A stretch of 12,864 nt of DNA from JBALVO01 sp036961445 (GTDB lineage: Bacteria > Pseudomonadota > Gammaproteobacteria > Pseudomonadales > Halieaceae), in NCBI GenBank assembly GCA_036961445.1, contig JBALVO010000108.1:1-12864 (forward strand). The letters run 5' to 3'. The first letter of the stretch is position 1; every line of letters begins with the position of its first letter. The notes beneath the pieces were generated by a model that was given only the letters and a program-made list of their open reading frames with translations, was not told where the DNA came from and made no database searches. Shown here in pieces: positions 1-6,314 of this stretch. A program made the translations under genes and the position numbers.

Positions 1-1107
1 GGATGTGGTTCCAAAAGTGTCGAGCCGGGGATGCCGGAGAAACTGGCACTGCGATTTGGCGATATCACGCTGCAATCACGGCGTATCGAGATCGGCGACA
101 TGGAAGACCCGGTGGAGTCTTGCTTCGAGCGGGGCTGGAGCGATGGTCTACCGGTGGTTCCTCCCACCGAGATACGCGTGGTGCGCATGCTGGCCGGTAC
201 TCAACGTGACCCGGACGAAGTGCTGGGCCTGGTGCCCCCGGATCTGCAACCCTGCACGATAGAAAAAGTTGCCATCAACGCGGTGATGGCAGGGTGTAAG
301 CCCGAATATCTGCCGGTGGTCATCGCTGCAGTCGAAGCCAGTCTTATCGATGAGTTCTGTATGCATGGTTTGCTGGCGACAACCTGGTTTTCCGGGCCGA
401 TGGTGATCGTCAACGGCCCTATCGCCAAATCTATCGGCATGAATAGCGGCTGCAATGCCCTCGGTCAGGGCAATCGCGCCAATGCCACCATCGGCCGGGC
501 ACTGCAGCTGGTTATTCGTAATGTGGGTGGCGGTAAGCCCGGTGGCGTAGATCGTTCTACCCTGGGTAATCCCGGCAAGTACACCTTCTGCTTTGCCGAG
601 GATGAAGATAATTCCTGCTGGGAGTCGCTGGCCATTCAACGCGGTTTTACTGCCAGTCAATCTACGGTGACTTTGTTTGCCGCCGATGGTGTGCAGGGCA
701 TTGCCGATCAGAAGTCCAGGGACCCGGAGTCTCTGTGCCGCTCGCTCGCCGCGAGCTTGCTGAGCATCGGGCACCGCAAGTTCGCGATGTTGAGTGACGC
801 TTTTATCATACTCTCGCCGGAGCACCAGAAGGTGTTCGCCAACGCGGACTGGAGCAAACAGCAGGTACTGGACAAACTGACAGAGCTCACCACCCGTCCC
901 GGTGCTGAATTAATGCCCGGTGTAGACGGCATGGCCGAAGGCATGCCAGAATTCGTGAAAGATATGGATCTACCCAAGTTTAATGCTGGTGGCTTGAATA
1001 TTGTGCGCGCCGGCGGCAATGCTGGCCTGTTCTCCGCCATTGTTGGCGGCTGGCTGGCCAGTGGTGATTTTGGTAGTTCCCCCGTAAGCAAAGAGGTCAT
1101 TCTATGA
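1..1107 (+). CDS. Unknown protein coupled to the UGSC selenoprotein (5'-open)
   Basis: I cannot assign a function. The frame is open from base 1, so the gene may begin before the window. Internal ATGs at 31 (358 aa) and 100 are possible starts, each with only weak Shine-Dalgarno-like sequence. The protein is rich in Gly and Cys. Visible landmarks are GLPVVPP, a PCTIEKVAINAVMAGC stretch, GNRANATIGRAL and GHRKFAML. There is no signal peptide or membrane segment from the ATG at 31. The codons before that ATG read Gly-Cys-Gly-Ser, a redox-like cluster that would belong to the protein if translation starts upstream. Its stop overlaps the ATG of the UGSC selenoprotein (ATGA, 1104-1107), which suggests translational coupling and a shared process or complex. 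I recall similar proteins beside UGSC proteins, but that is memory rather than a search result. Confidence 0.8.
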   Translation, partial: GCGSKSVEPGMPEKLALRFGDITLQSRRIEIGDMEDPVESCFERGWSDGLPVVPPTEIRVVRMLAGTQRDPDEVLGLVPPDLQPCTIEKVAINAVMAGCKPEYLPVVIAAVEASLIDEFCMHGLLATTWFSGPMVIVNGPIAKSIGMNSGCNALGQGNRANATIGRALQLVIRNVGGGKPGGVDRSTLGNPGKYTFCFAEDEDNSCWESLAIQRGFTASQSTVTLFAADGVQGIADQKSRDPESLCRSLAASLLSIGHRKFAMLSDAFIILSPEHQKVFANADWSKQQVLDKLTELTTRPGAELMPGVDGMAEGMPEFVKDMDLPKFNAGGLNIVRAGGNAGLFSAIVGGWLASGDFGSSPVSKEVIL

Positions 1108-1780
1108 CAGAGCTATTCCTGGACCCTACCGCGGAGCTAAACCCGGCCGCAAAGGCGGTGCTGCCGCGATTGAGCAGCATCAAGGGTAAAACCATTGGCT
1201 TGCTCGATATCGCCAAGCCCCGTGGCAATGTACTGCTGGACCGTCTCGAGGTGCTCTTCACTGAGCGCGGCGTCAGTATAAAGCGCTACAAAAAGCCGAC
1301 TATGACCCGAGTGGCACCGCTGGCGGTGAAGCAACAAATCGCCCTGGAATGCGATGCGGTTATTGAGGCCCTGGCCGACTGAGGCTCCTGCACGTCGTGC
1401 AGTTTGCATGACATCATGGATCTGGAAAGCCGCGGTATCCCCGGTGGCTATATCCTGACTGAAGAGTTTCGCGAGGCGGATCTGGCACAGGCGAAGTCGC
1501 TTGGCTTTGCCGCAATGAAGGTATTTGTGGAGCACCCAATACAGGATCGCACCGATGAGGAAATGGCNNNNNNNNNNNNNNNNNNNNNNNNNNNNNNNNN
1601 NNNNNNNNNNNNNNNNNNNNNNNNNNNNNNNNNNNNNNNNNNNNNNNNNNNNNNNNNNNNNNNNNNNCAATGAAGGTATTTGTGGAGCACCCAATACAGG
1701 ATCGCACCGATGAGGAAATGGCGATCATTGCAGATCGGGCCTTTGACCAGGTGCTCGCGATGGTGGTTGAGCAGGACTGA
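1104..1780 (+). CDS. UGSC-family selenoprotein (TGA 1380-1382 = Sec), interrupted by an assembly gap
   Basis: Translation from ATG 1104 reaches a TGA at 1380-1382 within EALAD-[TGA]-GSCTSCSLHD, giving Sec-Gly-Ser-Cys, the signature that names the UGSC (seleno)protein family. The residues after TGA (LESRGIPGGYILTEEF, QAKSLGFAAMKVF) continue as a normal protein, so TGA is read as Sec93. An artificial run of 100 N (1568-1667) follows. The 55 bases before it are repeated exactly after it, and collapsing that overlap gives one frame ending EEMAIIADRAFDQVLAMVVEQD and TGA at 1778-1780, a 173-residue protein. The U-G-S-C-T-x-C arrangement followed by ExxGIP resembles, from memory, the Sec site of glycine/proline reductase subunits GrdB and PrdB, so a thiol/selenol redox or reductase role is plausible. 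The substrate is unknown. A hairpin directly after the TGA could serve as SECIS. Confidence 0.88.
1388..1402 (+). promoter_or_regulatory. Candidate bacterial SECIS hairpin of the UGSC gene
   Basis: CTGCAC-GTC-GTGCAG forms a perfect 6-bp stem with a GUC loop, 5 bases after the Sec TGA. SelB-binding elements in bacteria lie just downstream of UGA and usually carry G at the start of the apical loop. Here the loop starts only 11 bases after TGA, closer than the usual roughly 16-37, so the assignment is tentative. Confidence 0.45.
1568..1667. other. 100-N scaffold gap with duplicated 55-base flanks
   Basis: One hundred N separate two identical 55-base segments, 1513-1567 and 1668-1722. Such exact end overlap is what adjacent contigs of a k=55 de Bruijn assembly share, and 100 N is a conventional filler. 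Removing the N run and one copy restores the reading frame of the UGSC selenoprotein, so probably no real sequence is missing. Confidence 0.9.
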
Positions 1781-1943
1781 ATCAGGTCAGCGCGGTGCCG
1801 ACATCGCTGGCCAGGCTTGGTAACTGTCGCGTCGCCCGCTTATCAGCGCCAGCCTTTGCACTCAAACTCACGGTCCCGCGGCGCTGGCAACCTGCGACAG
1901 CTTTGGTTACTCTAAATCAGTTCTGTCATCAAGGATTGGCGCC

Positions 1944-2693
1944 GTGAGTGGGATCTATTTCAGCATACTAGCCTTCAGTATTGTATTTACCACAGCCTTG
2001 CTCTGGTTTCGGCTGCTCAGAGCAGTCTCGTTGCCGAGAAATCGTGGGGGTTTTGTTGCCAGTATGCTACTCGGCGTTGGTCTGGCCGTCGCAGGCTTGG
2101 TGCAGGGGTCAGGGCTAGCGGTCGCCACTCTCTCAGGCTTATCGATTTTACTGGGGGGCATGTTTGTTGCCCTTGTTCTCATTAGCAAGCAGATAGGTGG
2201 CAGCGGCACGCTGCAACCGGGTTCGCCCTTGATGGCGTTCAGCGCGCCTGATCACCTGGGCAATAATTTTGCTAGCAGCTCCCTGGACGGCCGACCCATT
2301 CTGTTGAAGTTTTTTCGCGGCCACTGGTGACCCTACTGCGTCGCCGAGTTAAGGCGATGGGAAGAGCTTCGGTCGGAGCTCAACAAATTTGCAATACAGA
2401 TTGTGACGGTGTGCACAGATACGCCGGAGACAATCAGCAAGGACATGGCCAAGCACGGTTTGGACGCGATTATGTTGTCGGATCGCGATGCCACATTGAT
2501 TGACCGGTTCGGCATTCGCAATCGGGGCTTTCACAGTGGCGTACCGGGGGGAGCAAAGCGTTTACCGATCCCTACCACGGCACTGGTAGATGCTGCGGGC
2601 ATTGTTCGTTGGGTAGATCAATCGGAAAATTACCAGCGTCGTTCTGACCCGACTTTTGTTTTGACCGCTATCCGGGAGGTACTGGGTAGCTAG
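1944..2693 (+). CDS. Membrane-anchored redoxin/peroxiredoxin-like selenoprotein (TGA 2328-2330 = Sec)
   Basis: A GTG start (1944) has AAGGA 8 bases upstream. The N-terminal third holds three hydrophobic segments at about residues 4-24, 38-58 and 60-80. A redoxin domain follows: APDHLG, then LLKFFRGHW-[TGA]-PYCVAEL, with Sec129 and Cys132 forming a UxxC site. FFRGHWCPYC is typical of the peroxiredoxin-like 2 family, whose CxxC combines thioredoxin-like and peroxiredoxin-like features. Here Sec replaces the first Cys. After TGA the frame runs 120 further residues with redoxin-like content (VTVCTDTPETI, FGIRNRG, IPTTALVDAAGIVRW) to TAG at 2691-2693, 249 residues in all. The likely role is thiol-disulfide or peroxide reduction at the membrane. 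Which side the domain faces is not certain. The gene lies 49 bases before selA in the same direction, so cotranscription is likely. Confidence 0.9.
2339..2359 (+). promoter_or_regulatory. Candidate SECIS hairpin of the redoxin gene (near)
   Basis: A 7-bp stem (2339-2345 with 2353-2359, one G-U pair) closes a 7-base loop GAGUUAA that begins with G. The loop starts 16 bases after the Sec TGA, at the lower edge of the spacing expected for bacterial SECIS elements. Confidence 0.5.
2364..2381 (+). promoter_or_regulatory. Alternative SECIS-like hairpin of the redoxin gene (far)
   Basis: GAGCTTC and GGAGCTC form a 7-bp stem (one U-G pair) around a GGUC loop, the same loop bases as the E. coli fdhF SECIS element. 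The loop begins 41 bases after the TGA, slightly farther than usual, so the nearer hairpin is an equal candidate. Confidence 0.35.
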
Positions 2694-2704
2694 GGAGGCT
2701 GTTT

Positions 2705-2746
2705 ATGGAATCAAGTTTACTCTGTGCTGAGGTAAAGCGGGCATGA
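2705..2746 (+). CDS. Short leader ORF (MESSLLCAEVKRA) overlapping the selA start
   Basis: A 13-codon ORF starts at ATG 2705, 6 bases after a strong Shine-Dalgarno sequence (GGGAGG, 2693-2698). Its TGA overlaps the selA ATG as ATGA (2743-2746). The Shine-Dalgarno sequence of selA itself is weaker (GAGG, 2729-2732) and lies inside this ORF. The arrangement fits a leader peptide that couples translation into selA. It could also be chance, since nothing tests conservation of the peptide here. The peptide shows no attenuator-like run of one codon. Confidence 0.4.
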   Translation: MESSLLCAEVKRA

Positions 2747-4155
2747 GCGAGAGCGCTGAAAAGTCGCAAGAGAGCCTCTACCGTGAACTGAGTTCAATTG
2801 ATTCCCTGTTGCAGCAAATGGGTGTCGAGCGTGAACGCTGGGGGCACGCAGCACTGACCCGTGTGCTGCAAGACCTGGTGGCTGAACTACGCAGCGAAAT
2901 CTCCCTGGGGCGCAACCCCGACACCTCTGTAGCATCTCTACGCCGCCGCGTTGACCAGCAACTGACCTCTCAAAACCGGGCCAGTCTCGTTCCGGTACTG
3001 AACCTGACAGGCACGGTGTTGCATACCAACCTGGGGCGCGCCAGCCTACCCGCTGAGGCGCTTGACGCCATCGTCACGGTAGCGGGGTCACCCAGCAATC
3101 TCGAGTTTGACCTGGTATCGGGAAAACGCGGGGACCGGGATTCTCATATCGAGGCCCTGATTTGCGAGCTGACCGGAGCGCAAGCAGCGACCGTGGTCAA
3201 CAACAATGCTGCCGCCGTGTTACTGGTGCTCAATACTTTCGCAATGCAGCGCGAGGTGCCGGTATCCCGGGGCGAGCTGGTGGAGATTGGCGGCTCGTTC
3301 CGTATTCCCGAGGTGATGTCGCGATCTGGCTGTACCCTGGTTGAAATTGGCGCCACTAACCGGACCCATCTGAAAGACTACCGCGAGGCGATCAACGCCA
3401 ATACTGCGCTGCTGATGAAGGTGCACACCAGTAACTACGCGCTACAGGGGTTTACCGCTAGCGTAGACGAGTCCGAGCTGGCGGCTCTGGCGGCGGAGCA
3501 TCAACTCCCTTTTGTGGTCGACCTGGGCAGTGGCAATCTGGTGGACTTTGCAGCTCTGGGCCTGCCAGATGAACCCACGGCAGCAACAGCGATAGCCAAC
3601 GGCGCAGACCTGATCACGTTCAGTGGTGACAAACTGTTGGGCGGGCCCCAGGCAGGCCTGATAGTTGGGCGAGCGGACCTTATTGAAGCAATCAAGCAGA
3701 ATCCTCTGAAGCGCGCTCTGCGCCTGGACAAGATGACGTTGGCTGCACTGGAAGCCGTATTGAAACTCTACCGGGACCCCCAGCGGTTATGCCAGCGATT
3801 GCCAGCCTTGCGTCTGCTGACACGCAAACAAGCGGCTATACGAGCCCAGGCTCTCGCCTTGTTACCTGCGCTGCAAGACGCCCTTGCACCGCGCTTCGAG
3901 GTGACCGTCGTAGACTGTCACAGCCAGATCGGTAGCGGCTCTTTGCCAGTGGAAACCCTTGCCAGTGCGGCTCTCAGGATCGCGCCGGTTTCCGGTGAAG
4001 ATAGCGAGCCACGTGAGCTGGCCGATCGCTTGCGTCAGCTGGACCTGCCGATAATAGGCCGATTGCATAAAAGCGCACTGTGGCTGGACCTGCGCTGCCT
4101 GGAGCCAGATCTGGAACGGGTGTTTTTGGCACAACTGGCTTCTCTAACGCTGTGA
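2743..4155 (+). CDS. selA: SelA, L-seryl-tRNA(Sec) selenium transferase
   Basis: SelA is the PLP-dependent enzyme that converts seryl-tRNA(Sec) to selenocysteyl-tRNA(Sec) using selenophosphate, in the cytosol. The 470-aa length is normal for bacterial SelA. An N-terminal tRNA-binding region (about residues 1-80) precedes the PLP fold with NLTGTVLHTNLGRA, GKRGDRDSHIE, VVNNNAAAVLL and the PLP-lysine motif FSGDKLLGGPQAG, in which the Schiff-base Lys is residue 297. KVHTSNY and VVDLGSGNL are also as expected. The ATG has GAGG 10 bases upstream. The gene overlaps selB at its 3' end (GTGA), so the two are surely cotranscribed, and selC follows directly. All key residues expected for an active enzyme are present. 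Confidence 0.98.
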   Translation: MSESAEKSQESLYRELSSIDSLLQQMGVERERWGHAALTRVLQDLVAELRSEISLGRNPDTSVASLRRRVDQQLTSQNRASLVPVLNLTGTVLHTNLGRASLPAEALDAIVTVAGSPSNLEFDLVSGKRGDRDSHIEALICELTGAQAATVVNNNAAAVLLVLNTFAMQREVPVSRGELVEIGGSFRIPEVMSRSGCTLVEIGATNRTHLKDYREAINANTALLMKVHTSNYALQGFTASVDESELAALAAEHQLPFVVDLGSGNLVDFAALGLPDEPTAATAIANGADLITFSGDKLLGGPQAGLIVGRADLIEAIKQNPLKRALRLDKMTLAALEAVLKLYRDPQRLCQRLPALRLLTRKQAAIRAQALALLPALQDALAPRFEVTVVDCHSQIGSGSLPVETLASAALRIAPVSGEDSEPRELADRLRQLDLPIIGRLHKSALWLDLRCLEPDLERVFLAQLASLTL

Positions 4156-6077
4156 TCATCGCCACCGCCGGACACGTGGACCACGGCAAGACTTCCCTTA
4201 TCCGCCAACTGACCGGCGTTGAAACCGACAAGCTGGCGGAGGAGCAGCGTCGCGGGCTTTCGATCAGCCTGGGTTATGCCTACCTGACGCGGGGGGAGGG
4301 CACCCCCATTGGCTTTATCGACGTACCGGGTCATCAGCGCTTTATCAACAATATGATCTCCGGCATTAGTGGTATCGATATCGGCATGCTGGTCATTGGG
4401 GCGGACGATGGCCCCATGCCACAAACCTACGAGCACATGGATGTGTTGCAACTGCTGGGAGTTCAGCGCCTGATCGTAGTCATTAGTAAGATCGATCGAG
4501 TGCCTGCTGCAAGGGTTGCTGAGGTCATCGCAGAGGTTGAGTCGATATTGGCCACCCGGCCCTGGGCGGACACTGCGATTTTTCCTATTTCGAATACTCA
4601 GGGGAGCGGGATAGAATCTCTCAAATCCCATTTACTCGAGCGCGCTGAAGACAACGCTGCGCGCGATGCCGGGGGATTTTTCCGACTCTCTATCGACCGG
4701 GCATTCACGGCCAGGGGGGCCGGCCTTATTGTTACCGGCACTGCCTCGGCTGGCGCTATTGCCGTAGGCGATGCGCTGACCTTACTGCCACAGGGGGTGG
4801 CAGTGCGCGTGCGGGGTATTCGAGTTCACGACGAAGCAGCCGACAGGGCGATGGCCGGACAACGTTGTGCGCTCAACCTGGCGGGTAAGCTCGAGGTGGC
4901 GGCCATCGATAGGGGTGATTGGCTGGTGGAGGAGGGCGCTGGGAGTGCGGCGAGTCGGCTCGATGTTCACTTCTCCCTGCTGGGAAATGCGCCATTCCCG
5001 GTTAAACATTTAGCGCCGGTTAAACTGCACATTGGTGCCAAGCGGGTAGCCGGTCGGCTAGCGCTGCTAACAACAAAGGGCAACGGCAATCGCCTGGCTC
5101 CGGGGGACAGTTGTCTGGCTCAGCTCATTCTTGCCGGCGATGTTGCCTGCTTCCGCGGTGAACGCTTTCTGCTGCGAGATCACGCGGAGAATGTCATCCT
5201 CGGTGGCGGCATTATCCTGGACCCCAATGGTCCACAGTCGGGCAAATCGCGGCCAGAACGTATCGCGTGGCTGAACGCCATGCTGTGCGATTCACCACAA
5301 GCGGCGCTGACAGAACTCGTCACGCAGGATCAGCTGGTAAACTTCGATCGATTTGGCCAGGTGTGGAATCTACGCGCGCCGGAGATGGCAGCCCTTTGCG
5401 TTGATGGCTCCCCACAATTTTCTGCGGCAGGGACCAACTGGGTGGTCAGCCGTCATCGTTGGGATGCTGCCGATACACAACTGCTTAAGCATGTGGCCAC
5501 ATGGCATACAGAGCAGCCACAGTTGGCGGGTATTAAGGTGACGGATTTGAAATCGGCTCTGGTGCGCAGCTGTGAAGCGCCGCTTGTTATGGCGGTGCTG
5601 ACATCGCGCTTGCACAGCGGCGAACTGGTTCTTTTTGAGGGCCGGATTCGGCGCGCGAATTTTAGACCGGCCGTGTCTGCACTGGCGGCCCGGCAGTGGC
5701 AACAATTTCAGGGCTGCCTGCAGCGAGGTGGCAATCAGATACCCCTGCTTTCGGAGGTTTCCGCGGAAACGGGTATGGCGCAGCCCGCACTGGTAAAGAT
5801 GGCAAAGACCGCGGTAAAAAAAGGTGAGCTGCACTGCATCAGCGAAAGGCGTTACACTTTGCCGGATCAACTTTATCAGCTCGCGGGTAAGCTGCTGTCT
5901 TGCGATGCAAGTGGAGAGGCCATTACCGTTATTTCGATGAAGGCTTGCTTCGGCACAGGGCGCAATCTGACCGTCGAGATCCTCGAGTACTTTGATCGCA
6001 TTCACTTCACCCAACGACAGGGTGATCGGCGTGTCATACTGGATGCGCAGCTTCCTGAAAAACTGTTCAATCGGTAA
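4152..6077 (+). CDS. selB: SelB, selenocysteine-specific translation elongation factor
   Basis: SelB is the GTPase that carries Sec-tRNA(Sec) to ribosomes paused at UGA and binds the SECIS hairpin of the mRNA. The best start is GTG 4152, overlapping the selA stop (GTGA), because the protein then begins VIIATAGHVDHGKTSL as SelB proteins do. An upstream ATG at 4080 would add 24 non-homologous residues read out of the selA frame. The product is 641 aa, close to the family norm of about 600-650. G1 is GHVDHGKT (7-14), G3 DVPGH (57-61) and G4 SKID (112-115). EF-Tu-like beta-barrel domains follow, and the C-terminal part (about 390-641) should hold the winged-helix repeats that bind SECIS RNA. Nothing is truncated. 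Confidence 0.97.
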   Translation: MIIATAGHVDHGKTSLIRQLTGVETDKLAEEQRRGLSISLGYAYLTRGEGTPIGFIDVPGHQRFINNMISGISGIDIGMLVIGADDGPMPQTYEHMDVLQLLGVQRLIVVISKIDRVPAARVAEVIAEVESILATRPWADTAIFPISNTQGSGIESLKSHLLERAEDNAARDAGGFFRLSIDRAFTARGAGLIVTGTASAGAIAVGDALTLLPQGVAVRVRGIRVHDEAADRAMAGQRCALNLAGKLEVAAIDRGDWLVEEGAGSAASRLDVHFSLLGNAPFPVKHLAPVKLHIGAKRVAGRLALLTTKGNGNRLAPGDSCLAQLILAGDVACFRGERFLLRDHAENVILGGGIILDPNGPQSGKSRPERIAWLNAMLCDSPQAALTELVTQDQLVNFDRFGQVWNLRAPEMAALCVDGSPQFSAAGTNWVVSRHRWDAADTQLLKHVATWHTEQPQLAGIKVTDLKSALVRSCEAPLVMAVLTSRLHSGELVLFEGRIRRANFRPAVSALAARQWQQFQGCLQRGGNQIPLLSEVSAETGMAQPALVKMAKTAVKKGELHCISERRYTLPDQLYQLAGKLLSCDASGEAITVISMKACFGTGRNLTVEILEYFDRIHFTQRQGDRRVILDAQLPEKLFNR

Positions 6078-6088
6078 ACTGCTACCAC

Positions 6089-6182
6089 GGAAGAGCGACG
6101 TCCCCGGTGGGGTGCCTGGTCTTCAACACCAGTGAGGCGCTGATTAGGTGCCTGGTGGGTTCGACTCCTACCTCTTCCGCCA
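6089..6182 (+). tRNA. selC: tRNA-Sec (anticodon UCA)
   Basis: The 94-base tRNA starts GGAAGAGC and ends with encoded GCCA. The anticodon stem CTGGT/ACCAG holds the loop CTTCAAC with anticodon TCA (6123-6125), which reads UGA. The D arm is a long 6-bp stem with the 4-base loop CGGT, the extra arm is long (AGGCGC/GTGCCT), and the T loop is TTCGACT on a 5-bp stem. These are hallmarks of bacterial tRNA-Sec and it aligns closely with E. coli selC. One oddity is that I count only 7 acceptor pairs, with C6096 unpaired, so the acceptor plus T branch is 12 bp rather than the usual 8+5. The gene lies 11 bases after selB and is probably cotranscribed and processed. A T5 run (6184-6188) follows. Confidence 0.95.
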
Positions 6183-6314
6183 ATTTTTCCAGGGCTGACC
6201 TGCGTTGGGCCAGATAGAATTGCGACAGCAGTCAAAACGTTCTACTCTGCACATTCGGTTTTGCTGGTGCTCAAAGTGTGGCTGCACAGCTACTCCAGAC
6301 CTCAAACGGTGAGA

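Noticed and set aside
148..825. 225-aa minus-strand ORF opposite the first gene
   Set aside because: Antisense shadow of a strongly coding plus-strand frame that continues to the UGSC overlap.
2403..2693. Separate 96-aa gene starting GTG/ATG-like after the redoxin TGA
   Set aside because: It is the in-frame continuation of the redoxin domain past the Sec TGA, with no separate ribosome site of note.
4080..4151. ATG 4080 as start of selB
   Set aside because: The extra 24 residues are the selA 3' end read in another frame. GTG 4152 gives the usual SelB N-terminus and a GTGA overlap.
5370..6014. 214-aa minus-strand ORF opposite selB
   Set aside because: No recognisable domain. It lies wholly within the SelB C-terminal coding region.
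6183..6190. T-run after selC as an intrinsic terminator
   Set aside because: The only preceding hairpin is the tRNA T arm/acceptor stem, which is the tRNA itself. Five Ts alone do not support a terminator, and cotranscription of the downstream gene is possible.
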